From assembly GCA_029288315.1 (NCBI GenBank), contig JARIHL010000083.1, positions 1 to 50,371 on the forward strand: a stretch of DNA of 50,371 nt, read 5' to 3'. Positions 41,032 to 48,959 of this stretch are shown in pieces. The stretch's first letter is position 1; each line of letters begins with the position of its first letter. A program made the position numbers and the translations under genes. A model generated the notes under the pieces. That model made no database searches and was not told the origin of the DNA. It saw only the letters and a list, made by a program, of their open reading frames with translations. The stretch is from Candidatus Saccharimonadota bacterium (GTDB taxonomy: Bacteria > Patescibacteriota > Saccharimonadia > Saccharimonadales > EFPC-124).

Positions 41032-42027
41032 GTGCTAACCAGCACACCTTTCTCGGTTGGCAATGAGGCCAGCCTGAGACGGCTTTTTCAGCACCTTGGT
41101 GTTGAATGGTCGGAAGATCCCGCAGTTAATGCTGAGACCGCTCAGCAACTGTGGCTCGGTGGCGAACACGGACAGAACGTAATCGAGTATCCACCAGCGT
41201 TGCTTGAAGGGGTCATCCCCTTCGGTGCTGCGATGGGAATGATCGATGCCACGCTTCCAGAGTTCGGTACCATCTTTGACGAAACATGTATCATTGGGGG
41301 AACACTCAATGCAAATGTACGGCGGTACGAGCTCATCAATTACCTGAGAAGGTGCCGTGCTTGTCAGTTCGGACCAATCGTGGGGTGGTATGGCCAGCGC
41401 CTCCGCCAGAAGCGTGAAGGGACGGTTGACCAACTTGTAGCGCGCCTACAAGCGCGTGATCCAGCGCTGCTCGACCACTCTTGGGTGGTGACGCAGCTGG
41501 AACTGGATGACGCTGACCCAAACCCGTGGCAGCGCCCGTTCGCTACCGAGTTTGAACTCGGCATTGCGGCCGCATTGCTCGAGTTTGGTCCTTTGCTACA
41601 CCTAACCTTCACACACCGCATCGAGGAGCCGGCACGTGTGCCCGGTGTCCCGGGGCGAACAATTCTGTGGCAGGGTTGGACAGGGCCGAATGACTCCAGT
41701 CTCCTGATGCTTAACTCCGCTGCTGTGCCGCGGAAAATGCAGGATCGGCCCTCAGATCCGCGCCACACCACGGCATCCAGTGCCAAAGAATGGTTGGAGA
41801 TTCTCACGCCCTTCACAGGCAGGCACATCGGAGTCGTTTCGGGAAATCCCCATACCGAACGCACCATCAGATCTGTTCTCCGTCAGTTCAAGCAGCTGGG
41901 GTATGATGACTTGATCATCACCCCCATGGGGACCAACGCAACCGATGCTGACAAGGTGGTGTTAGGCCGAACGATTCTCGGCGAGGTCGCCCGCTTGCTC
42001 GGCAGCGAGCAACGGGAAGTTGGCTGA
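41032..42027 (+). CDS. High-GC orphan protein, 331 aa, possibly DUF218-like
   Basis: GC content well above the surrounding genes. The start is GTG with TGGATGTGATG upstream (one mismatch to an extended Shine-Dalgarno); a TGA lies two codons before. No signal peptide or helices. Blocks worth noting are CIIGGTLNANVRRYELINYL, then FGPIVGWYGQRLRQKREGT and, late, GVVSGNPHTERTIRSVLRQF. Their order recalls DUF218/YdcF proteins (GGG loop, then an S-x-N-P-H-x-x-R block), but this is a weak call. It has its own consensus promoter and two strong terminators, which sets it apart from its neighbours. Confidence 0.6.
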   Translation: MLTSTPFSVGNEASLRRLFQHLGVEWSEDPAVNAETAQQLWLGGEHGQNVIEYPPALLEGVIPFGAAMGMIDATLPEFGTIFDETCIIGGTLNANVRRYELINYLRRCRACQFGPIVGWYGQRLRQKREGTVDQLVARLQARDPALLDHSWVVTQLELDDADPNPWQRPFATEFELGIAAALLEFGPLLHLTFTHRIEEPARVPGVPGRTILWQGWTGPNDSSLLMLNSAAVPRKMQDRPSDPRHTTASSAKEWLEILTPFTGRHIGVVSGNPHTERTIRSVLRQFKQLGYDDLIITPMGTNATDADKVVLGRTILGEVARLLGSEQREVG

Positions 42028-42047
42028 GCAAGTTCAGCAACGTCAAG

Positions 42048-42083
42048 GTGGGGCCTGCGCGCAAAACAGCGCGCAGGCCCCAC
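42048..42083 (+). terminator. 15-bp GC hairpin after the 41032 gene
   Basis: GTGGGGCCTGCGCGC (42048-42062) pairs perfectly with 42069-42083 around AAAACA. First of two stacked hairpins. Confidence 0.75.
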
Positions 42084-42093
42084 ATCTGTTTCA

Positions 42094-42118
42094 AATCAGG
42101 AGTTACCTGATTTTTTTT
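42094..42118 (+). terminator. Canonical intrinsic terminator after the 41032 gene
   Basis: AATCAGG-AGTTA-CCTGATT followed by a run of eight T. Confidence 0.85.
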
Positions 42119-42160
42119 ATTTCACTAATATTTATTTCAAATAAGCTCTAGAACTTCTCA

Positions 42161-42169
42161 TGCTACAAT
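42161..42169 (+). promoter_or_regulatory. Extended -10 (TGC-TACAAT) of the 42176 gene
   Basis: TACAAT at 42164-42169 preceded by TGC, 6 nt before the ATG; leaderless arrangement. Confidence 0.5.
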
Positions 42170-42175
42170 ACGCAT

Positions 42176-42691
42176 ATGGCTGCGCAACAGCGAAATTGGG
42201 GTTTGGTGGGTATGGTTATATTGTCTCTGCTGGTGGTGGGAACTTTTGGTGCTGGCGCTGGATATCTATGGTGGCAGGAACGCACACAACGTCTGCGGGC
42301 TGAACAAACAGTACAAGATATTCAGGGCAAGTATGATCGGCTTCAACAAGAATGCGATGTCATGAAGCTCGGCTCAGCAGAAGGTACACCGTTAAATCAA
42401 TCTGGCCAACCGCCAGCAGTGGCGGCTGTTGAAGCTCAAGCAGATGCCCCACGTTGTGAACGGCCGAGCTTACAGCCATTTAAAGAAACTTTGCGCAAAC
42501 AAGACGCAAGATTTTTTGAAAAAATCAAAGATGGTGATGTACTAATCATCTACCCACAGAGCAAAAGATTGTATGTCTATCGGCAAAGCACCGGCGAGAT
42601 TATTACCCAAGCCGTTCTAACTGATTCAGAGGTAAAAACAAATCTGCCAACAGCCAACTTTTCACTGCAGGGAATAGTACAAACTCCCTAA
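42176..42691 (+). CDS. Single-pass membrane protein with coiled coil, 171 aa
   Basis: One N-terminal helix (LVGMVILSLLVVGTFGAGAGYLWW) is followed by a coiled coil (RTQRLRAEQTVQDIQGKYDR), a Pro/Ala linker, and a short conserved-looking domain (FFEKIKDGDVLIIYPQSKRL, then YVYRQSTGEII). Small anchored proteins with the DGDxLIIYPxxKRLYxYR pattern are, from memory, common in Saccharibacteria and other CPR genomes; function unknown. Start fixed by the extended -10 box 6 nt upstream. Confidence 0.72.
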   Translation: MAAQQRNWGLVGMVILSLLVVGTFGAGAGYLWWQERTQRLRAEQTVQDIQGKYDRLQQECDVMKLGSAEGTPLNQSGQPPAVAAVEAQADAPRCERPSLQPFKETLRKQDARFFEKIKDGDVLIIYPQSKRLYVYRQSTGEIITQAVLTDSEVKTNLPTANFSLQGIVQTP

Positions 42692-42751
42692 GTTACAAAA
42701 CATCCTAATATTGAAGATTGGCTAGTAACTTCGGTGTAGCCATAGGTAGCC

Positions 42752-43128
42752 GTGGTAGTTGCCTTCTGCCAAGGAAGACAATCTTCCGGTGTACGGTTTC
42801 TTTTGTTCGGAGATGCCACCCGACATTGGCAGGGGCAGCAAATATCACACCCGGTCAACAATCAAACAGTGGTCGCCGTTGGTGCTATGGGTCGTTCGAA
42901 TCATGAGACGCAAGATGTGGCGAGAGCATCAGGCGTATATTTTTTGACCTCGCATCAGCGAAAAGAAACAGATTCTAGCCAAGTGGCTAACAGTCCTCAG
43001 GGCCAGGTTGCGCATTGAATGCATCTTCGACCACCTTAAAAATAGCTACTCCTGGTCATTTCGTTTCCTATGATAGTGAATATGGTTACGCCACTCACTA
43101 TGTGCGGGTTTCTTACCAGCTTATGTGA
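42752..43128 (+). pseudogene. Frameshifted small gene
   Basis: The frame open from 42752 to 43018 (NNQTVVAVGAMGRSNHETQD, then SGVYFLTSHQRKE) ends at a TGA. A different frame then continues convincingly (IATPGHFVSYDSEYGYATHY, then VRVSYQLM) to a stop at 43126-43128. A shift between 42990 and 43018, in a run of CAGGGCCAGG, would join them into about 125 residues. No ribosome site is clear at the 5' end and no family is recognised. It is either a decayed gene or a sequence error. Confidence 0.4.
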
Positions 43129-43156
43129 AGTTTTGAGGGTGAGGCTGATCAGTAGC

Positions 43157-43184
43157 TTGACAAAATGCTTATGTGTGCTATTGT
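43157..43184 (+). promoter_or_regulatory. Promoter of the 43223 gene (TTGACA ... TATTGT)
   Basis: -35 TTGACA at 43157-43162, 16-bp spacer, TATTGT at 43179-43184. Confidence 0.55.
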
Positions 43185-43222
43185 TGTTAATACCATCATC
43201 ACGATCAGAAGGGGACCAGCAA

Positions 43223-43411
43223 ATGAGTCGAGAGGTTGTGGGAGCTCACATCAGCTCAGACGGTACTGTCACTCAGGGCAATGACAACACAGCCAGTATC
43301 GAAACCGGCCCCGGCCACGTGGCTGTAACTCAGTCACGGCAAGTAGTTGGGAGCGATGAGACGGTGATAGGGGCTGGCCTTGGCGGCCGGCCTCGTCGCA
43401 AAAACATCTAG
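43223..43411 (+). CDS. Small orphan protein, 62 aa
   Basis: MSREVVGAHISSDGTVTQGN begins a peptide with two similar halves (VVGAHISSDGTVTQGND and VVGSDETVIGAGLG) and a basic tail RPRRKNI. It has a complete expression cassette: a good promoter, AGAAGGGGA 8 nt before the ATG, and a terminator about 20 nt after the stop. The Thr/Ser/Gly/Asp-rich repeats suggest a small beta structure or disorder. No family recognised. Confidence 0.6.
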   Translation: MSREVVGAHISSDGTVTQGNDNTASIETGPGHVAVTQSRQVVGSDETVIGAGLGGRPRRKNI

Positions 43412-43429
43412 ATCGGAACGTGATGCTTT

Positions 43430-43460
43430 AGGCCCTGCCTCGCAGGGCCTATCATTTTTT
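43430..43460 (+). terminator. Intrinsic terminator of the 43223 gene
   Basis: AGGCCCTGC-CTC-GCAGGGCCT, then ATCA and six T. Confidence 0.85.
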
Positions 43461-43468
43461 AGAAGTTT

Positions 43469-44848
43469 CTAACTAAGTTGCTTGGCTAGTTCGGTAGCAA
43501 TATTCTGATATCCAGATACTGACATACATAACACAACGTCGCCAGCTTTAGCATCATGAGTTATGAGCTGAATCAATTTGCTCCGGTCTGGTTCAAAGAT
43601 CGCTTTATTATCGAGTCCAGCTACAACATCGCTGCCTGATACGGTCTTTTCATGAGCAGCTTCGCGAGCACCTTCAACATCAGTAATGTAGACGACATCA
43701 GCTTCATTAAAAGCGGCTTGGAATTCAGTTAACAATGCTTTTGTGCGTGAATAGGTGTGCGGGCGAAACATCACAACGAGCCGTCTATCAGGAAAGTGTA
43801 GTTTTGCTGCTTCAATAGTCGTTTTTACTTCTGTGGGATGGTGCGCATAATCGTCGATGACGGTAATGGCGTTATCTGGTTTCGTAAGAATATTAAACCG
43901 CCGGTAGGTGCCTTTAAAACGCGCAGCGGCTTCTTTGATTTGCTCAAAACTCAAACCTTCTCCGAAGGTCACGGCTATAGCCGCTAATACATTTAACACA
44001 TTATGCCGCCCATAAAGTGGTACGGTTATACGGCCGATCGTAGTTTGGCGGGTCTTCACATCGAACTCGATACCATTTGGCGTAAAAGCGATATTCTCGG
44101 CTATATAATCACCTTCATCAAGGCCGTACGTTACAACTTTGCAAGTGGCTGCAGCGGCTACTTGTGCTACGGTACTACTGCCTGACCACGCCACAAGCTG
44201 GCCATTTTGTGGTAGCGCTTTCACCACTTCTGTAAAACGCTTTATAACTGATGCTAAATCTGGATAGACATCTGGGTGATCGTGCTCTACAGAAGTAAGT
44301 ACTAATACATCAGGGTGATAGTATTGTAATTTGGCTCTATCTTCTAGATCAGAGGCCTTGTATTCATCCCCTTCTAATACGACGACTTTTGAGCCTTCTA
44401 TGCGCACGCTTGAGTCGAAATTAAATGGCTGAATCCCGATCAAAAAATCCGGCTGGCGTCCCGCACATTCCAATAACCAGGTAATAAAGGAAGTAGTAGT
44501 TGTCTTGCCATGGGTGCCTGCCACCACAATAGATCGTTCATCAGCGGTCAACTCCCCGACTAATTGCGCCCATGATTTAATAGCAATGCCGCGTCGCTTG
44601 GCCTCTATGATAGCTGGATATTGAGGGGTAGCGTAGGCACCAGTAATAATGACATCGGTTACGCCGTCAAGTTGGCTGGTTTCGAATGTCTTACTCCACG
44701 GAATGTTGTGTTCATCTAGCCAGTCGCTGCCAGGAGGCACCGCCCCTTCATCGAGGCCACTGACGATATAACCGTGCTCACGTGCCATGAGCGCCAATCC
44801 ACGAATTGCATGGCCAGCGATGCCAATAAAATAGAAATGACTCTTCAT
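43469..44848 (-). CDS. Mur ligase family protein, Mpl/MurC type, 459 aa
   Basis: Three-domain Mur ligase. The N-terminal Rossmann part is FYFIGIAGHAIRGLALMARE; the ATP loop is VVAGTHGKTTTTSFITWLL; the metal/substrate part is VVVLEGDEYKASDLEDRAKL and SVEHDHPDVYPD; the C-terminal domain has DDYAHHPTEVKTTIEAA and FRPHTYSRTKAL. EGDEY and EHDHPD resemble Mpl, the murein-peptide recycling ligase, whereas the C-terminal HHPTE and FRPHTYSRT blocks occur in both MurC and Mpl. It attaches either L-Ala or a recycled peptide to UDP-MurNAc. ATG with AAGGAG upstream. Element A4 and a terminator precede it. Confidence 0.85.
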   Translation of the reverse strand: MKSHFYFIGIAGHAIRGLALMAREHGYIVSGLDEGAVPPGSDWLDEHNIPWSKTFETSQLDGVTDVIITGAYATPQYPAIIEAKRRGIAIKSWAQLVGELTADERSIVVAGTHGKTTTTSFITWLLECAGRQPDFLIGIQPFNFDSSVRIEGSKVVVLEGDEYKASDLEDRAKLQYYHPDVLVLTSVEHDHPDVYPDLASVIKRFTEVVKALPQNGQLVAWSGSSTVAQVAAAATCKVVTYGLDEGDYIAENIAFTPNGIEFDVKTRQTTIGRITVPLYGRHNVLNVLAAIAVTFGEGLSFEQIKEAAARFKGTYRRFNILTKPDNAITVIDDYAHHPTEVKTTIEAAKLHFPDRRLVVMFRPHTYSRTKALLTEFQAAFNEADVVYITDVEGAREAAHEKTVSGSDVVAGLDNKAIFEPDRSKLIQLITHDAKAGDVVLCMSVSGYQNIATELAKQLS

Positions 44849-44903
44849 TCAGTAGATCTCCTTAATAATCTAAACTCTAACATAAGATAGTTTATCTTGA
44901 CAT

Positions 44904-45025
44904 GGCCTACGCTACCCATTTCTACTGCCGTTTCCAGGGAAACAGTCCGCTCGCAAAAGCTCGCTGCCTTCCTCCCGGGAAGGTCGAGTCCCTGGAAACG
45001 GCAGTAGAAATGGGTAGCGTAGGCC
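44904..45025 (+). repeat. Palindromic element A, copy 4 (perfect 36-bp arms)
   Basis: Arms 44904-44939 and 44990-45025 are perfectly complementary over 36 bp. The 50-nt core contains AGTCCGCTCGCAAAAGCTCG, the CTTCC-TCCC-GGGAAG hairpin and GTCGAG, nearly identical to copy 3. Outside the shared TTCCAGGG the arm sequence is unique. It lies between the terminator of the antiporter gene and the Mur ligase start. Confidence 0.9.
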
Positions 45026-45049
45026 GTATATTGATAACTGTAGTATCTT

Positions 45050-45087
45050 AAAATAAGAAAGCCAGCCTATTGTTTCACCGGGCTGGC
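45050..45087 (-). terminator. Intrinsic terminator of the CPA1-like antiporter gene
   Basis: GCCAGCC (45061-45067) pairs with GGCTGGC (45081-45087). On the minus strand the stem is followed by a T-rich run (TTTCTTATTTT). Confidence 0.75.
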
Positions 45088-45123
45088 AGACGGTTAGTGC
45101 GGGTTCGCCGCACGCGAGGTATG

Positions 45124-46212
45124 TTACGTGGCTGATGCTGGGGCAAAACACCGGTCCAGAACAACTGTAGAGATCAATCGGAGCATCTGCGTCATGATAA
45201 TCGCTGGCACAATGAAGGCGATGGTACCAGTGCTCACGCCCAGTAAAAGCGCAGTGATGCCATTCTGGTGCCCAAAAGCCAGGTAAAAACGATCTTGGCG
45301 GCTCAGCCCGCGGTTACGCGTTAGTGGCACCGTGACGATTATCTGTGACAAAAAGGCAGCTGCGCCGAGCGCAAAGCCCCAAGCGATGTCGCGGCTAAAC
45401 TCTTCCTGTGCCAGGAACAGGTGGATGACCATGACTCCCAAAACGGCCAAGGCCACCATTGAAAGCACATTGAGCACCTTCTGGGCAACGTCGTAGATTT
45501 TGGCTTCTTTTGGCCGCATGCACAAGCCAATAAGCGCCAATCCAAACATCCAAAACCAGACCGACGCAATGATGACTGATCCGGCGATGAAGAGCACCGT
45601 GAAGGCGATCTTCATCCAGAAGGGGCCGCGGTAAGCATATTGCCAGCACCATGTCACGGTGCCGACAAAGGCTATGTTATAGAGCATGTATTGGCCAAAA
45701 CTCGCCGGCCCGTCAACTGTCACATTGACGAAAGTCAAGCCCAGGTAAATGCCAAACGCTCCCTGCAAGGTAAAGAGCAGGATCGCGCCAACTACCGTAA
45801 CGGGGTCATCAAGGGTTGACCAAGCTCTGAGGATACCGTCACCCATTTTGGAAAGCCGCGACTTGGCTGACAGCGCGGCCACAGCGAGTGGATCAATCTG
45901 GGCAACTAACAGGCCCATAACGAAATACTTGGTATCAGAGCTTATGCCCCATAGTAAACCGCCAATGATCAGCGCTTTGGTAAACACGCCGACCGTCACA
46001 GCCCATAGCACCAACCTCCATCCCTGTTTTGTTATTGCCTCTTTGGTGATGCCGAATGTACTTGCTAAGATGCCGACGCCCAGCAAGAGGGCGTAGTGCC
46101 ATGGTGTACCACGCAGGTCATAGCCACCCAGCCAGGTCAGAATACTGAACAGGATTGTTCCGATGGCTAGCGCGGTGGGGGCATTAACCCATTTACGCAT
46201 CACCCTTTTCAT
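45124..46212 (-). CDS. CPA1-like sodium/proton antiporter, 362 aa
   Basis: About eleven helices. AQIDPLAVAALSAKS matches the xxTDPVAVxAL motif of NhaP/CPA1 exchangers, and STLDDPVTVVGAILLF corresponds to the N-D-A/D-pair helix that carries the ions. The C-terminal FGHQNGITALLLGV matches the conserved xRGxxxxA region only loosely. The start is set at MKRVMRKW, 9 nt after AGGAAGG; the two upstream ATGs are too close to that site or lack one. GC content is higher than its neighbours, hinting at transfer. Confidence 0.78.
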   Translation of the reverse strand: MKRVMRKWVNAPTALAIGTILFSILTWLGGYDLRGTPWHYALLLGVGILASTFGITKEAITKQGWRLVLWAVTVGVFTKALIIGGLLWGISSDTKYFVMGLLVAQIDPLAVAALSAKSRLSKMGDGILRAWSTLDDPVTVVGAILLFTLQGAFGIYLGLTFVNVTVDGPASFGQYMLYNIAFVGTVTWCWQYAYRGPFWMKIAFTVLFIAGSVIIASVWFWMFGLALIGLCMRPKEAKIYDVAQKVLNVLSMVALAVLGVMVIHLFLAQEEFSRDIAWGFALGAAAFLSQIIVTVPLTRNRGLSRQDRFYLAFGHQNGITALLLGVSTGTIAFIVPAIIMTQMLRLISTVVLDRCFAPASAT

Positions 46213-46335
46213 GAGCGTCATCCTTCCTGAGGTTGTCTGCGGCAACTGCACGAAAGGTTTTCGTGCATGCTACCACAGACAATCTGCAAGATGGATTTAT
46301 TAAATCATGGCTCAATATGATTTACAATTTTCTAT

Positions 46336-46476
46336 AATGGCATAGCAAATTCAAATGGAAGGGGTCCTGTCACGCCATCCGCCCCTAAAATTTTTTTATG
46401 AGTACATAAAAAACATTTTTGGGGCAGCCCCGTGGCGTGCCACCCCAGTGTTTAATTTGAATTTTGCTATGCCATT
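46336..46476. repeat. Palindromic element C, copy 1
   Basis: Outer arms AATGGCATAGCAAATTCAAAT (46336-46356) and 46455-46476 are complementary with one extra T. Inside are nested stems: GGGGT/ACCCC, CACGCCA/TGGCGTG and a long A/T hairpin CCCCTAAAAT...ATTTTTGGGG. The block GTCCTGTCACGCCATCCGCC plus CCTAAAATTTTTTT is shared with copy 2 at the right edge. It fills most of the 325-bp divergent gap before the HTH-MEDS kinase. Confidence 0.85.
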
Positions 46477-46516
46477 TATATAAAATAGCTGCTTCCTCAG
46501 ATGAAATAGATCACTA

Positions 46517-46525
46517 TGCTACTAT
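46517..46525 (+). promoter_or_regulatory. Extended -10 (TGC-TACTAT) of the HTH-MEDS kinase
   Basis: TACTAT at 46520-46525 with TGC upstream; the ATG at 46537 lies 11 nt later. It overlaps the earlier in-frame ATG at 46516, which argues against that start. Confidence 0.45.
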
Positions 46526-46536
46526 TGAGTGTAAAC

Positions 46537-48507
46537 ATGAGAGAGAAAAATTCGAGTTCAAAGTTGCTCACTGTGCAGCAAGTAGCTACATTGCTCAGCG
46601 TAAACCCAAGCACTGTTCGTCGATGGGCGCAGAATCATACATTGATCGGCCATAAAGTTGGCCTGCGTGGTGATTGGCTGTTTGAAGAAGCTTTGGTTGC
46701 GCAAATAGCTCAAAATACTAAAACTAACCATCCTAAACACACTTCGGTAATAGCCGGGCGTGGCCACCTTGTGCAATTTTATGAAAATGAGTCGTTCCTT
46801 CTATCTTTTCTTCGAGAGTTTTTACAGGCGGGTTTGCGCGCAGATGAAATCTGTATTGTTGTAGCCACCAAAAACCACATCGAGACTGTCGAAAAGAGCT
46901 TGCCAACTGATAAGCAAAAGCTTGAATTAGCACGACAGCAGGGTCATTACATAACGCTGGATGCTGAGGCTGCACTTGCTCGTTTTATGGAAGATGGTAA
47001 ACCAAATAACGCCCGTTTTATGGCCACAGTCGGTAATCTCATTGCGCAAAGCACAAACCGTGGAGTGCCGGTTCGCGTTTTCGGTGAGATGGTTGCTTTA
47101 CTTTGGCGTGAGGGTAATCCAAAAGGCGCAACTGCTCTAGAAGTACTTTGGAATAATCTAGGAAATGCCTATGACTTTTCACTGTACTGTGCATATCCGA
47201 TGCGGCTTTTTGATAGAGAGTCACATGAGGTGCCTTTAGAAGAAATCGCCAAACTGCATAGTGAAGTCATACCGACAGAAGATTATACCTTGCTCAAAGG
47301 CCAAACCGATCGTTCCTTTGCTATAACCCTGCTCCAGCAAAAAGCTGAAGCACTTCGGGGAGAGATAGCTGAACATCGAGATACCGAAGATGCATTGCGG
47401 CTTTCTGAACTGCGTTATAAACGTCTTTTTGAAGCTGCAACTGATGGCATCATGATTGTTGACGCCAGGACGCTGGAAGTTCTTGATGCCAATCCGCCAG
47501 TTGAAAACCTGCTTGAAATCGCCACAGAAGATATTATTGGCAAAAAACTTATTGATATTACTCCTTTTGCTTATTGTGATAGAAGCAAGGCGAAGCTCTT
47601 AAAATTGCCCGCAGAGAAGGTTATGCGTCATGACTTAGCATTAAAAACTGAAACCGGAGAACCACGCGATCTTGAGATAGTGGCGAGCTTATATGATGAA
47701 GGTCCTAACGCCATCATCCAATTAAATTTACGAGATGTCACTGAACGCAAGAAAGCCGAACAGCTTGAAGCTAGAAACACCAACCTTGTTGCTGAACGGC
47801 AACAACTTGTGGAGCTCAATGCCGCCAAAGATGAATTTATTTCGCTTGCCTCACACCAACTTCGCACGCCGGCAACAAGCGTGAAACAATACATTGGTAT
47901 GATATTGGAAGGATATGTCGGTGATATACCTGAAGAGCAACAACATCTTTTGCAGCAGGCATATGAAAGCAACGAACGACAACTGAGCACCATTAATGAT
48001 TTGCTCAGAATTGCTAAATTAGACGCTAATAAGCTTACGCTCAATAAAGTAAAATGCGATGTTCTATCGTTGATAAAATCAGTTATTAAAGAGCAACAGA
48101 GCAATTTAACTCGCCGCAAACAACGCATTCAATTGCCTAAAAACACTGAAGTACAAGAAGTACTGGCCGATGAACGCCACTTGCGCATGGTGATCGACAA
48201 TCTGCTTGATAATGCTAGTAAATATTCTCCTGAAGGTTCAGTTATTTCTGTTATACTTCGCCAGCAGCCGGATTGGTTCGCTATTGAGATTCTTGATCAA
48301 GGAATTGGTATTGCTAAGGAAGATATGGCTAAATTATTTCAAAAATTTTCACGTATTGATAATTCACTTTCGATTTCAGTTGGTGGTAATGGGCTTGGTC
48401 TTTATATAGCAAAGAGGATTATTGACGCTCACGACGGCGAAATAGGCGTTACTTCCACCTTGCAGAAAGGTTCGGTGTTCACTATTCGGTTGCCGAATGA
48501 TATATAA
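46537..48507 (+). CDS. HTH-MEDS-PAS hybrid sensor histidine kinase, 656 aa
   Basis: Parts in order: an excisionase/MerR-like helix-turn-helix (residues 10-55, LTVQQVATLLSVNPSTVRRW); a MEDS domain (about 72-228, HLVQFYENESFLLSFLREF, found in DcmR and sensory proteins); a PAS domain (about 290-400); HisKA with H-box SLASHQLRTP; and HATPase with N box DNLLDNASKYSP and G boxes DQGIGIA and GGNGLGLYIAK. No membrane segments. A kinase that also carries its own DNA-binding domain could act on DNA directly. The response regulator gene follows 65 nt later. The start is placed after the -10 box. Confidence 0.88.
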   Translation: MREKNSSSKLLTVQQVATLLSVNPSTVRRWAQNHTLIGHKVGLRGDWLFEEALVAQIAQNTKTNHPKHTSVIAGRGHLVQFYENESFLLSFLREFLQAGLRADEICIVVATKNHIETVEKSLPTDKQKLELARQQGHYITLDAEAALARFMEDGKPNNARFMATVGNLIAQSTNRGVPVRVFGEMVALLWREGNPKGATALEVLWNNLGNAYDFSLYCAYPMRLFDRESHEVPLEEIAKLHSEVIPTEDYTLLKGQTDRSFAITLLQQKAEALRGEIAEHRDTEDALRLSELRYKRLFEAATDGIMIVDARTLEVLDANPPVENLLEIATEDIIGKKLIDITPFAYCDRSKAKLLKLPAEKVMRHDLALKTETGEPRDLEIVASLYDEGPNAIIQLNLRDVTERKKAEQLEARNTNLVAERQQLVELNAAKDEFISLASHQLRTPATSVKQYIGMILEGYVGDIPEEQQHLLQQAYESNERQLSTINDLLRIAKLDANKLTLNKVKCDVLSLIKSVIKEQQSNLTRRKQRIQLPKNTEVQEVLADERHLRMVIDNLLDNASKYSPEGSVISVILRQQPDWFAIEILDQGIGIAKEDMAKLFQKFSRIDNSLSISVGGNGLGLYIAKRIIDAHDGEIGVTSTLQKGSVFTIRLPNDI

Positions 48508-48572
48508 GAATTCTTACTGTTAAAACAAAGCATATAATTATATAATAAAAATGAAATTGAAATATATAGTAT

Positions 48573-48959
48573 ATGGCAGATAAACCACAAACAATTCTGA
48601 TTGTTGAGGATGAGCACTCACTCAACCAAGTATATCGGCTTATTTTGCGTAGTGAGGGCTACAATGTTGTGAGTGCATTTAACGGGGAAGAGGCACTGAA
48701 ACTCGCAAGCGAGCATGAGCCAGATCTAATTTTACTTGACTTACGCATGCCTCATATGGATGGCAATAGTTTTTTACGCAAATATGATCTTAAAAGACAC
48801 GCCGGTGTCAGAGTTGTTGTATTTAGTAATTATGATATGCAGCATGAAATCGACGAAGCTTATCGCCAAGGCGTCGACCGCTATATTCTCAAAGCACTCG
48901 CCTCGCCCAAAGAACTTGTTAAGATTGTGAATAATACGCTTCAAAAAGTTAAAGGGTAA
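48573..48959 (+). CDS. Stand-alone response regulator receiver domain, 128 aa
   Basis: A CheY-like single domain: acidic patch VEDEHSL, phospho-acceptor Asp in LILLDLRMPHMDG, conserved Ser/Thr strand VVVFSNYD and Lys in YILKALASP. There is no output domain, so the signal must pass to another protein or feed back on the HTH-bearing kinase. No clear Shine-Dalgarno. The last 11 nt overlap the convergent Crp/Fnr gene. Confidence 0.9.
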   Translation: MADKPQTILIVEDEHSLNQVYRLILRSEGYNVVSAFNGEEALKLASEHEPDLILLDLRMPHMDGNSFLRKYDLKRHAGVRVVVFSNYDMQHEIDEAYRQGVDRYILKALASPKELVKIVNNTLQKVKG

